Assembly: GCA_949825065.1 (NCBI GenBank)
Contig: OX463848.1
Span: 30,261,549-30,325,548, forward strand
Length of the DNA stretch: 64,000 bases
DNA from: Odontocerum albicorne
Lineage: Eukaryota; Arthropoda; Insecta; Trichoptera; Odontoceridae
Direction: 5' to 3'
Position numbers and translations under genes: made by a program. The notes under the pieces were generated by a model. It saw nothing but the letters and a program-made list of their open reading frames with translations. It searched no databases and was not told the origin of the DNA. Below are positions 1 to 12,100 of this stretch, one piece after another; position 1 is the first letter of the stretch, and each line of letters begins with the position of its first letter.

Positions 1-99
1 CGTGGAAAATTTCAAGTCATTCGGGTCTGTCGCACTCGGATCCCCGGCCACGTTGTCCGCTTGGCTTTCCCAACAATCGGGAGCGCCGTTATTTGACAT
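1..99 (-). CDS. eRF3: eRF3 (release factor GTPase subunit), N-terminus, partial
   Basis: eRF3 (GSPT/Sup35) is the cytoplasmic GTPase that works with eRF1 in translation termination. Only the first 33 codons are here, starting at the ATG at 99-97 and running off the left edge in frame. The peptide begins MSNNGAPDCWESQADN and ends LKFST. This matches the conserved metazoan eRF3 start (M-S-x-x-x-A-P-D-x-W-E, then K-F-S-T), part of the PABP-binding N-terminal region. The GTPase domain is outside the window. About 140 bases upstream are relatively GC-rich and include an ETS-like ACCGGAAGT near 199-208, as expected of a housekeeping promoter. The gene is divergent from Cyclin A. The plus-strand ORF across the same bases is a shadow. 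Identification rests on a short peptide but a distinctive one. Confidence 0.75.
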   Translation of the reverse strand, partial: MSNNGAPDCWESQADNVAGDPSATDPNDLKFST

Positions 100-1103
100 T
101 TTTATTAAATCTAATAAAAGTTTTGCCCTTCACTTCACCACACTTGACAATCAATTCACCTTTTATCGCACCCTAATGAATCCGCGTGTGTTCTCGCCAT
201 ACAACCGGAAGTTCATGGCACATGAGAAAATAATATAATATTTGAAAATCACAAAAAACACAATTTAGAGGAATAAATTGCAAACAAAAAATAAAATATA
301 TTTTATTTCAAAATGTTGGAACAAAATAAAAGTAAAAACCTTGCACTGCTGTATTTGGCATTAGATCTGACTTCAGCATCCGGTACGAATATTTTCCAAG
401 CAAGTTTAAAATTATTTCAGACTCTTTAACTTTGTTTCACTACTTTATAATTATTATTTTGTTGAAAAAGTATCAGTTATATACATCAAACTGTAATGTT
501 TGAATTGCTTAATTGTTTATAAATTTTATATGAATCTCAAGTCGTGTCTGAAATACTTCAAACTTCACAATCATTTATCAGTTTACCTAATGAAGTAGGT
601 AGGTGTTGTCAACTACCGTAGAGATGGGAAACATCTAGTTCGATATTTATTCGTTCATTAAATTCAATTAGTTTGAAAAATGTTGAACTGATTAAATTCG
701 TAGTTACGAAGTATAAGTAAGTTGATAAACTTTTCGGAATAATTAGTTTGGAAGTTATTATTTCATGACATGTCATAACGCAAATTCTTTTTCATAAACG
801 ATCAGAGTTAAAACGAACTCACCTAAGATCGTTCTGGATTGGGCGACAAGCCTAGATAAGGCTATCACATATCTCGACATTAGGAAAAATGCGAAAGTTT
901 TTATTCTGGGAAAATTATAAATTTTCCCTCTACCATATTTGGCACCCATGGCACAAATAATTCATTACGCAATTACTTGGATCTTATTTAAAGATGTTGA
1001 CCGAACCGAAAGAATCATCAATGTCTGTCATAAGATGTCTCGTGGATATCATTGCAGTATCTAGTACATCCATTGCAGTATCTAGTACACACACACACAC
1101 ATA
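100..1103. other. 5' UTR/promoter flank of eRF3, then AT-rich intergenic DNA
   Basis: Bases 100 to about 235 are the probable minus-strand 5' UTR and core promoter of eRF3. They are distinctly more GC-rich than what follows. From about 240 the sequence is AT-rich with no supportable ORF. A short (CA)n tract at about 1086-1100 directly precedes the first mariner. Confidence 0.5.
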
Positions 1104-2034
1104 TACGAGGGCGGTCCGATAAGTACTTAGCCTCACCGCCCGATGTCACTACTATCGCAAGAGCAAGGTGCCGATTGAAGGTGCGCGAGATAGCTGAGAC
1201 AGTACGCATCTCAAAAGACCGCGTGGGTCATATCCTGCATGAAGTATTGGGCATGAGAAAGCTGTCGGCGCGATGGGTGCCGCGTTTGCTCACTCCGGAC
1301 AACAAGCGCAACCGTGAGACCACTTCAGAGCAGTGTTTGACGATGTTTAAGCGCAATCCGAAGGAGTTTCTGCGTCGTTTCGTGACCGTCGACGAAACAT
1401 GGATACACTGGTAAACACCCGAGACCAAGGAACAGTCGAAACAGTGGACTTCACCCGGCGAACGTGCTCCGAAGGAGGCGAAGACTGTCCTATCGGCCAG
1501 AAAGGTGATGGCCACCGTTTTCTGGGATTCAAAAGGTGTGATCTACATCGACTTCCTGGAGAAGGGCAAAACGGTCACAGGGCTCTACTATGCCGAATTA
1601 TTGGGCCGATTCGACACCGAATTGCAGAAAAAACGGCCCCATTTGGCGAAGAAAAAGTGCTCTTCCATCATGACAACGCACCGGCTCACACCTCCGCCAT
1701 CGCCACGGCCAAATTGGTAGAATTAGGCTACGAACTGCTGCCCCATCCACCGTATTCTCCAAATTTGGCCCCGTGCGACTTCTTTTTGTTTCCAAATTTG
1801 AAAAAGTCACTCGCCGGGCAGAAATTTGAGTCGAATGAGGAGGTTATCGCCGCCACGGAGGCCTACTTTGCAGACCTCCAGAAAACGTATTTTTCAGACG
1901 GGTTAAAGAAGTTGGAGCATCGCTGGGTCAAGTGTATCGAACTCAAAGGAAATTATGTTGAGAAATAAATCACCACTTTTCCAAAAATTTTGTTATTCTT
2001 TTGTAGGCTAAGTACTTATCGGACCACCCTCGTA
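1104..2034 (+). mobile_element. mariner element, mellifera-like, N-terminally deleted
   Basis: Terminal inverted repeats of about 28 bp (starting TACGAGGGCGGTCCGATAAG at the left) bound the element, with TA duplications at 1102-1103 and 2035-2036. At 931 bp it is some 350 bp short of a full mariner. The left repeat runs almost straight into the second half of the helix-turn-helix region (ISKDRVGHILHE), so the transposase N-terminus is gone. The frame continues through KLSARWVPRLL and DETWIHW, then meets a stop. The next frame gives [35 protein letters not shown] and a normal C-terminus (KGNYVEK). The three catalytic Asp positions are recognisable, but the reading frame is broken. This is a non-autonomous fossil. 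Confidence 0.9.
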
Positions 2035-2036
2035 TA

Positions 2037-2907
2037 TAATTATTAGTTATTCAGATTGTAAAATATTAAATATATGCGACAGAAAGGTATGCTTTCTCAA
2101 GCATATTTAATATTTTTATGCTTGATAAAGTTTGGAATGATGTGATAGCTTTGTTAGAAACAGCAAAAACCCTTCAATATTCCAACCTTAATTCAGTTGA
2201 AAAGTGAAGCCGTGCCGTGAAATGTGCTTTTTTTAGTGAGTGAGTTTTTGCACACCAGTAAACTTATCGGCCATACCGCTGTACTGGATCCAATGGCACA
2301 CCGAACGGAGGCAATTTAAGCCCACCAACACGTTTCTTTGCATCTTTTTTTGAAAGAATATATATGACCGAAGTCATAGGTATCGTTATACTCCCAAATA
2401 CCAGGCGGAAAAGATGCATTGGTCATTCAAGGTGAGTAGCACGGTGCGTGGTTCAAACTGGCGACGGTCATGCACCTCATGGTATGTATGTAACATAGAA
2501 GAAGTAAATTAATTTTCAGAGAGGAAAAAGAGATTATTAATTTATTTCTGAAAACTTTATTGGAAAAGAACGATAAAATGTAAAATATGATTTACCAGTG
2601 AAGTGTCGCGTAGTTCGTTAAACAGACTAATTATTTTTTATGTGTTCTTTCATGACCTACATATATTTGTAGTATTGTTGCGCGGAAATTTTGAATTGCA
2701 TAGAATCCAAAACGTGTATCAAATGTTGTGTAGCGTTTTGAAACAATATTTTTTGCTTAAAATACATTTATCGCATTCCAACTTTTAAATAATTATTTTA
2801 TTATATTTGCTCTAATCATTTGTTATCAATATACAATTTTAATATGTTTTAGAATTGTTTTTCCTCTATAAAAAAATATTTGCTCGTGTGTTAAAAAAAT
2901 ATCGAAA
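2037..2907 (+). other. Upstream region of Cyclin A
   Basis: No ORF here is worth calling. A TATA-like CTATAAAAAA lies at about 2867 and a possible 3' splice site (TTTTAG) at about 2847-2852, so a noncoding 5' exon is possible. The start context at 2908 is AAAATGA. I could not place a transcription start. Confidence 0.35.
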
Positions 2908-3108
2908 ATGACATCGTTTCAAATCCACGAAGATATTGAAAATTTTAGAAATATAGGAATCAAGAAGAATGCCTGCTCAGCATTTAACGTTTCAAATAAT
3001 AACAAACTTGGACCTCAAAGAAAAGTGCTCGAAAAACGAACTGTATTGGGACATCTAACAAACCTTCCTGCAAAAAAATATGACCAGATTTCGAAGTCAT
3101 CACCATTT
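2908..3108 (+). CDS. CycA: CycA exon 1 (residues 1-67, destruction box)
   Basis: Begins MTSFQIHEDIENF and contains the D-box RTVLGHLTN. It ends at CCATTT|GTAAGT in phase 0. Confidence 0.88.
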
Positions 3109-6100
3109 GTAAGTTTTTGTGCTTTTTATGTCCATCGCTGAACTATTTTCTTACGTTAAAAAAAACTTAGAGCTGGTGTCTTAACTGAGTAGTTTAATAT
3201 TACAAAAGGAGTGAATCAAGGATGGATAATATCACCCAAAACCTGAGAAAATTTTTGAAACATCTAAATTCAATGTGATTGAAAATCGTGAAAGAAACAG
3301 GTGATATTTGGATAAACATTGAAATATTAGAACGAGTTGAAAAATTCTGCTATATTAGAAGTAGGTATTAAATTAAAGATGAATTGAGAGTTAGTGACTG
3401 ATTTGTTGAGTAGGGCGAAAAGTGTATATTAAGGCGGTTTGGACATATTTTAGTAATGGATCCAAAAGATTGAGTACAAATTCACAATATGAACATTAGT
3501 GAGGGTTATATTTGAAGGAGACAGAAAACTTGGTCCAAGGGAATTAAATTTCGAAAGAAGCAAAGATAAGGAGTAAGAAATAAAAAAAACTGAATGTGTG
3601 TATGTATGTGTATGAGAAGGAAGTACAGTACCCGGCGGTAAGTAATACACATCGGGCTTAAGAAAGAGACTGTCGGCCATAATCGGCTAACTTCAGCTTT
3701 GTAGAGCGTCGTCTCTGTCATTCATACACGTGTTCCGTCGCGATTGTCAGTCGTTGTCAAGCGTTCTAGGAACAGAGACGACGCTCTACAAAGCCGAAGT
3801 TAGCCGATTATGCCGACAGTCTCTTTCTTAAGCCCGACGTGTATTACTTACCGCCGGGTACTGTATGTCGTCATAGTACAGTTTGGTGATGGTATTTGTG
3901 TAAGTAGTAAATTAGATTATGAATGTAATAAATTCGTAATTTAGAGAAATAGTCTATAAAAAATATTCCTTTGAGGGCTTAACAAAAATATGACTACAAT
4001 ACTGTGACTCATAGTTTGATAGCAGATCTATCAAGCTAAGGTATTGATAGAGTGCATAGATTAGAACTGGAAACCTCTATATTATTACTTCAAGAAAATA
4101 TCAAATGGAAAAGACAACTGAAAAACACTATCAACACATTCAGCAATCTCACTGAAAATTAGCGTCAATCTGGAACCACTCTGGATGATGTAAAATATGA
4201 AACTGGTTGCATGACTAAAGATACAAAATTATTCAAGTATACTGAAAATAGATCAATACACTAAAAACCCTGTAGGAAAAGTATAAGGAACATGAAACAT
4301 CAGAGAGATATTACGACTAGGAAAATTATTTACTGTGGAAAAGGAAATAAGAAAACACAAAATGAACATCCTCAGCTCAGATAAGTGAAACATACTGGAA
4401 AAATAGTGGACAATTTAGTACAGAGGATAGACACAGTTTACATCTTGACTGATAAATACAATTCATACAGTGGAGTTGCAATCATCCCTCTCCAAAAATA
4501 CAATCATTGTGATTAGTACGAGTATGCATACTACACATTTCATATAAAACTAAATATATCTCAACAACAAGCACACAATGAAACTATAATGTTAACACCC
4601 TCTATAAATTCTTGATATATGTCATGAATTAAATATTCAGTCGAGATATTACAATGGTGATTGGAATGCAAAATTTATAAAGACGATCACATCAGAAATA
4701 CAAGTAGCACATAAGGTTTCTAGATTTTTGTGTTGAATGCAAATTAACAATCATACTAACATGGGTTAAATATCATGTGCGACATATATACATTTGTATT
4801 TTTCTGGGAGACAGATTTTGTAATCAAATTTACTATATCACAATTAACTCCTAGCTGAGATCATTGATTTTCAACTCAACATTTATTCCGCTATAAATTG
4901 TAAATCCAATTAAATCAAAATTAAATTTCAAAATTTAAAATTATCAGGAGACTAGGAACTCCCCAAAAATCAAATTGTCAGAATTTGAGTCCCAATTTAG
5001 GACCTTGATACATCATGAAACCATTTTCGTGATTTAATCATATCCATTACAAAGCAATGTGGTGTGCCCACAAACAATCAAATAAATCCCTAGATAGCAA
5101 ATGGAACTTAGGATTTGATCCAGAGAAGGAAGGATTTTGAGTAGAAGAATAGTGAATTAGCAAAACTATTTTCAAATGCTATAAAGATAAATACCATCAT
5201 ACTGCATATATTTGCAGTGAAATTGAAGTTAATTAATAAACAAATTAATGGAGAGATCTCTTCCAGAATATATAATTCAAACAAAATTTAGACCTGGGTA
5301 AAGGAAGATGACAAAATATATGCCATAATCGATATCAAATCAGTGGTAGAAATATGGAAAAAAATACTACACAAAGTGCTTGGCGCGGACATTGAAATAA
5401 ATTTATGTATAACCCTCGATACTACCTCAAAGAGCCAGATATATTACGTTCTGTTATAGATGAAGCTATTATATACTCGTACACTAAAGGTAGGCAAGTG
5501 CAAAGCCGGATACTGCATATTTATTGCCTGCAGAACTATTCAAAAATCTTGGAGAGGAAGGAAATAAAATATTTCATAACATCTGCTATAAAAAATATAG
5601 AAAAGTGGCTGTTGGCCTCAATACTGTCTACAGACTCCAAATTTATTCCTCTGTGTGAGGATTTAAAGTGTGATTCAGACTTTAAGTGTTTTTGCTATTC
5701 ATGTCATTATGTTCATGCACCTAAGTATAAAATATATATTTGTTTTGTAATTTTTTTGCAGAAACAACCCTTGATAGAAGTCAATAAGCAGAGTTTTCTC
5801 ATTAAAAATGATGCAAACAAAAAGAAAAATGGAATCAAAAACACATTGGACAATGCATGTTATTACATACCAAAGTATACATATACCGAAGATAGTATAA
5901 TTTCCCTGGACACGCCAGAAACTGTCAACCAGAGTATTGAAGGGATGTCTATAGATTATTCTGTAATAAAATCTACACACAAAGTATTAGAGCACTATGA
6001 CAGCAGATTGGATTATTACACCAAAGAGTTATATAGAAAGGTAAAAATAGTTATTTAGATTCAAATAAAGTTACTGTTACCAACTTAATTCTCTAATACT

Positions 6101-9100
6101 CTTTAATTCTTGAGCATAGTATAAATGTCCCTAGTCTTGTTTTTCGAGTTATCTACGCATCAAATAAGCTGTCCAGCGAATTAGCCCTGGCTGCTGGTGT
6201 TATACAGGGAGAAATACTGTTATCCCTCTTTCAAACTATATTTTTAAATTCAATAACTTAATCGCCACAAAACGAGTATCATTTGTATGCAAAATAATTA
6301 TAGTCAAATGAGTACACAATTTCTATCCCAAGAATATCTCCGTTACTACAGACCTTAGTAACATAACACAATAATTGCAGGCAAACTGCTTATCTGATCA
6401 TTCACAATGAAACAAAAACTGATTGGTAGGAAGAAAGAGATAGATACAAAGCAATTAATCCCCAAATTTATGTAAATGAAAAATAATTTTAATGAAGATT
6501 ACAAATTTTTATTTTTACACCATAGAATTGAGATCAGAACAATATATCATACTGGTATCCCTTATTATATGTGATCACACTTAACAATTTAGTTGAAGTG
6601 CAATTTAAATAAATTAAGAAAAAAATATTCTTAAAAGCCAATTTTTATTACACAATCATTCTGTGAGTGGTGAATTCGCTTTCACAGTGTACATTTTTTA
6701 ATTTCACTAGCAGTGTAGAGCAGGTTGTGTCACACATATTTGAATATATTAAAACCTATTCATTTAACTCGTTTTTTTAGTTACGTAATTTTTCCTAAAG
6801 CCAATTAATAGCATAAAGCGATGGATACCTGTACATTGGACTCCAGCAAGAAAAGTAAGAAAACTCAAAATTTTGATAATGACATTCTTTTAGAAGTATG
6901 CTAGATTTTCAAGAGGACAAGTATCCAAAATGTAGTATAAACTCAGTCCACTAGATACCGTGTATCTTTATGGTTCAAGTATTTGGGAAAGAACACTTTT
7001 TTAAAAGTAAACAAACGTGAAGACTCTTCGAATTGGATCCAAAATCATTGCTAGAGCTCTTTGTCTATCATATTAATGGCAGCCATGAATGATTTTTTTT
7101 GTTATAAATGTTCTTTTCTGAATTTTTTGAAAACCAGGATATCCACTGCTATTTACTCGAGGCAGAAAATAAACACCGACCCCAGCCACTGTACATGGAC
7201 AAACAGCCTGAGCTGTGTGACAGCATGCGATGCATCTTGGTGGATTGGCTGGTGTCTATCAGCGATGAGTATACATTCGCTCCGGAAACATTGTACTTGG
7301 CAGTCTCTTATATTGATAGGTTTTTGAGCAAGATGTCTGTGGTGAGAAATTATTACATAAAAACTTTGATAGTTGTTAATATCATATGTCTGGTTTCCAC
7401 ATAAGGCCGTTTTTACGTCTTTCAGGTTGGTAGAAGACATTATCAAAAAGCAATGAAACTGCAAAGTACTGTATGCCATGAAAAAGATAATGTTTTCTAG
7501 CGGCCATTCTCTTCAACATATCACTAATATGGAAATGTTCAGCTATATAACACATCGATCAATAAGTCCTGGGACTAACTACTAAAACAACATTTGTTTG
7601 CCAAAATTCTTCTTTATTCACCAACATAGTCTCCTTCAAGAGCTATACATTCATTCCAACGCTTTCCTAACTTTTCTATGCCAGCGGTGTAGAACGATTT
7701 ATCTTTGGTTTAAAAATAGGCGTTAGTTTCGGCAATCACTTCTTCATTGGAACCAAATCTCTTTCCCTGGAGCATTTTTTGAGGTCTGCGAACAGCCAAT
7801 AGTTGCTGGGGGCCAAATCTGGATAATACGGTGGGTGCGGAAGCAATTCGAAGTTTAACTCATGCAATTTGGCCATCGTTACCATCGACTTGTGACACGG
7901 TGCATTGTCCTGATGAATGAGAACTTTTTTCTTCTTCATATGGGGCCGTTTTTTTGCAATTTCTGCATTCAAACGCTCTAATAACGCTATTTAATATTCG
8001 CTATTGATAGTTTTTCCCTTTTTTTTTTAACCTGGCGGGTTTATTGCCATGTGGCAGTCTCTTCCAACCAACCAGAAAGATGTTTTATAGGCCCTAAGTG
8101 TTAACCAGACTGGAACCTATTTAAAAAAAATCTGGGTTCCAGCGGGGATTGAACCCGCAACCTCCGTTCTCCTTTTCAAGGTGATCGATGAATATTATAC
8201 CATGCGCATACCAAAATATGGAGGCCATAACCTTCCCAGCCGACTGTTCAGTTTTTGGTGGCTTCGGACGACTTTCACCGGCTGTTCTCCACTCAGCTGA
8301 CTGCTGATTTGATTCTGGAGTATAGTGGTGGATCCAAGTTTCATCCATTGTCACATACCGACACAAAAACTCCTGTTTATTTAGCGTAAACAGTGCCAAA
8401 CAGCGCTCTGACTCATCCATGTGTTGTTGTTTCTGTTCCATTGTGAGCAAATGCGGCACCCATTTCGAAAAAAGCTTTTTCGTGACCAAATGTTCATGCA
8501 AAATCGTGTAAACACTACCAAATGATATCTTCAGGATGTCAGCTATCTCACGCATTTTTACTTTGCGATTTAACATCACGATTTTGAGGGTTCTTTTAAT
8601 GTTTTTTGGTGTAACAGCCTCATTTGGATGACCAGAGCTTTCGGCATCATTTGTGTCTGTACAACCGTGTTTGAAATTAGCATACCACCGACAAATGGTT
8701 GTTTTCGACGGAGCAGAGCCCGGATAACACTTTTCAAACCATCGTTGAGTTTGAACAGTATTTTTCCCATTAAAAAGCAATGTTTTATCAACACATGATA
8801 TTCGGTTTTTCCATTGTTTTGAAAATAGCAAAAGTAGCGTCACTAAAACCACTGTAACTCCATGACACAATGTCATGAAAGTTTGACACGTAACTTCTAA
8901 AAGTTGGTACTAACTGAGAATGGTATGGATTTGTTATTAGAGGCGCCATCTGTTGGTTAGTCCTGTGACTTATTGATCGATGTATTATGAATGATTAAAC
9001 TTCAAAACTTTTCATAAGGATTGGATACATACTAAAAAATTGGAATTTTGAAACTGAAAAATAATTTTTAATGTTTAACTATTCAAGGGCCTGTGGTGTC

Positions 9101-12100
9101 AACTCTGTTAGCCATTTTTAGCCCCAATATCTTAAAAAAGTGAATAAGAAAAAAAGATTCTGTATGTATACATTTAAACTATTATAATATACAAATTATA
9201 ATGAAATTTTAAGCCTGTTTTTTACAATATGATATACAGATTTGATGGTTCAGGCTTTTCATTTTGCAATATTTGAAATTATTAAAGGTTTTTGAGGACC
9301 TTCATAATGGTAAAACTCTTACAACTCTGCCTTAAGACATCTTTCTAGCTGTTTAGAAGAAATTGTTATTTGACACTGATTTTTATGAAAAACCCAAGAC
9401 CCATGGATCCATTCTAGAATAGTTTTTTTAAAGAAACTATCGAACAATTGAAGCCAAACATTTAGCATACTTCGTCAACTGTATCTAAAATGGTTGTTTT
9501 ATGCTATCATTAAGCCTTGATGAATCTTGCAAAAAGAAATTATTTTATAGGTTCGAGCAAAATTGCAACTAGTTGGTGTTGCTGCCATGATGATAGCTTC
9601 CAAATATGAAGAAGTATATCCACCAGGTAATGAAAATGAATATATTTTCCCAGGTCTAGCTTTAAATCTGCAATAAATTATAATCATATTGTATAATATT
9701 ATAAGCAGGGGGCAAATTGACCTGAACGTCACAAAAAGTGAAACGCTTTCCCTTCTCCGACTCCAGAAGAGAGAAAAAAGCGGGAGAATCATTTCTACTC
9801 TCTCCGTTGCATAGGCCATAGGCTACGCGCATGCGCAGCGCGACGCTTCTCTTTCTCCGACTCTAACCGGCAGTTGAGAGGAAAGAGTGGGAGAATCGTT
9901 TCTACTCTCATACATCATAGACACGCTACGCGCATTCCGTCGCATACATCATAGACATGCTACGCGCATGTGCCGCGTGTACTGTATACGTAGCATAAGG
10001 CAACCAGTAGACGCTTGCGTATTATATTATATATTACACAAACACAGCTTAATCCTTTAGCTAACAATTTCCACTGTGTGAAAAGTGAAATGGAGAAAAA
10101 GACAAGTACAGACAGAGTGCGAGCCTTTAGAGAATGGAAGAAAGCGAATAAACCGCCAAGAAAAGTGCCAACAAGTACCTTGGAAAGAAGTAGAGAGAAT
10201 CGAGCCAGGCAAAGGGTATTAAAGAAACACGGTACCTTCCAACGACATCAAATAAATACATTGGATGAATCAATACATAATTTCTTTCTTGGAGTATGAA
10301 TCTATGGAAATTGATGAATAAATAAAAAAAAAAATTTTTTTATTTAATTAAGAGTGATTTTCTTGAATTAAATTCCATATAACCATTTCCTAATCCTAAA
10401 AAAAATTTATATAAATTGTTAACAAATGGAAAAAAAGCAATGCATAAAATCAACTTTCCTAGGAGCTAAGAAGTTTCACTTCTACTGCGCAAGAGTCTCA
10501 CACATCTGTTTTTTTTTATGGACTAGATTTCCACTGAACTTCAACTATATTTCGACTTGTCTTTGGACTAGCTGTAGCTGACCATGAGCATCCTCACAGG
10601 ATGGCATTTGTTACTATACCTGCCCGCCACTTCCATTGGTTGATCATTGTGAAACTTTTTAAGCAAACTGGCAATATAACTGTAGTCAAGCGGGAATACA
10701 CCCTTATTGTTTATATGTGAAATAAAAAGTCATTATAATCTCAACGTTTATTTAATGGTATTGTAGGTGGAACTGTCTGGCTAAAAAACTTCACATTCCT
10801 TATGTATGCATTATTGTAAACCATTTTGTTTAGAACCTTTTTTTTTTATTATACATACTTATGCTTGAGAATTCTATCTGACCAACGTTTATTTAAAGGA
10901 TAAAAATTCCAAACATGCTCAGTTTTAATACTTCCTGACACTTCTACCTTGAGGAGGATTTGCCCTCTAAAGTGTGCTATAGAAGTCATCCTTATATTCT
11001 TTCAGTTGTAGAATGTTATTTATAGTAAAAACAATTTCATTTGACTAGTTTTTCTACCTCAAATACAAGAGTTTCCAAACTTTTTTCGGCTGCAGACCCC
11101 TTTACCAAAAACTTTTAAAACCGTCGACCCCCTAGTTATTTATTTTCGACCCCCTAGTCATTTACTATACTTACTCAAATTAATAAGTTTGTACAGTACT
11201 CGATTTTAAATATTTCACTAGATATCAAACTTTTCATTTTAATCACTTGTAATAAAGGATTGAAAAATATAAAAGGACTACGGATTATGCATTGCATTAT
11301 CTTGTGCAACATTTAATATTGAAATCTTCGCTGACGAAAATTAAAGCATTAAAGAAAATTAAACATACGAGCATTTTTTTTTTTATTTTTGACATTTATG
11401 AAATAAATATGTTAATTTAAAATAAGTACAAATATTGACAAACATTCTTAATTATGTACCTATTGGAATCATAGATATTTTGAAGTAACTAACAAATAGC
11501 AGTAGTAAGGGGGTCTATTTTTGCTGTCGTCGACCCCCAAATTTTTTATTGAAACTATCGACCCCTAGAAAAATCAAATCGACCCCAGGGGGTCGATATC
11601 GACCACTTTGGGAATTCTTGCTCTAATAGATTGTCAGGAATTAGTTACGTAGGGTGATTATCATTGCCAGCATTCTATGACATAAGAGATTACTTAGATA
11701 AAGAAAATATAAAAAATCTTTTTCCACAAGCATTTGGTGAAGCTTGGTTACATAGATGGTATGTTGTTTGGGCACTACACAGTTTGAACAAAATAAAAAA
11801 TTTGTCAATTGGGTCTTCATAAGTTATTCACTAGAAAAGTGCAATGTAAACGAACCATATTTGAGTCCAATGGTGATGAGCGATGAAAAGTGGATAGTTG
11901 ACAACAATGTTGAGCAGAACAGGGCAAACAAGGTGAATCACTTGGAACCACGCCGAAGACTGGTTTTCATCCGAAAAATGTAATGCGTTGTATGTAGTCC
12001 AATTGGAAAGGAATTTTCTACTACGAGGTGCTCCCACACAACCATGACAGACTTAATGTCTCATTACGGACCTGGCAAATATTAATACAGCTGAGCTGAG

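Noticed and set aside
2..238. 78-aa plus-strand ORF at the left edge
   Set aside because: It is antisense to the eRF3 N-terminus and its promoter; the minus-strand peptide is the recognisable one.
5405..5761. Upstream extension of CycA exon 2 as an alternative first exon
   Set aside because: It is in frame, but it has no cyclin similarity, lies behind a strong polypyrimidine-AG acceptor, and exon 1 with a destruction box joins cleanly.
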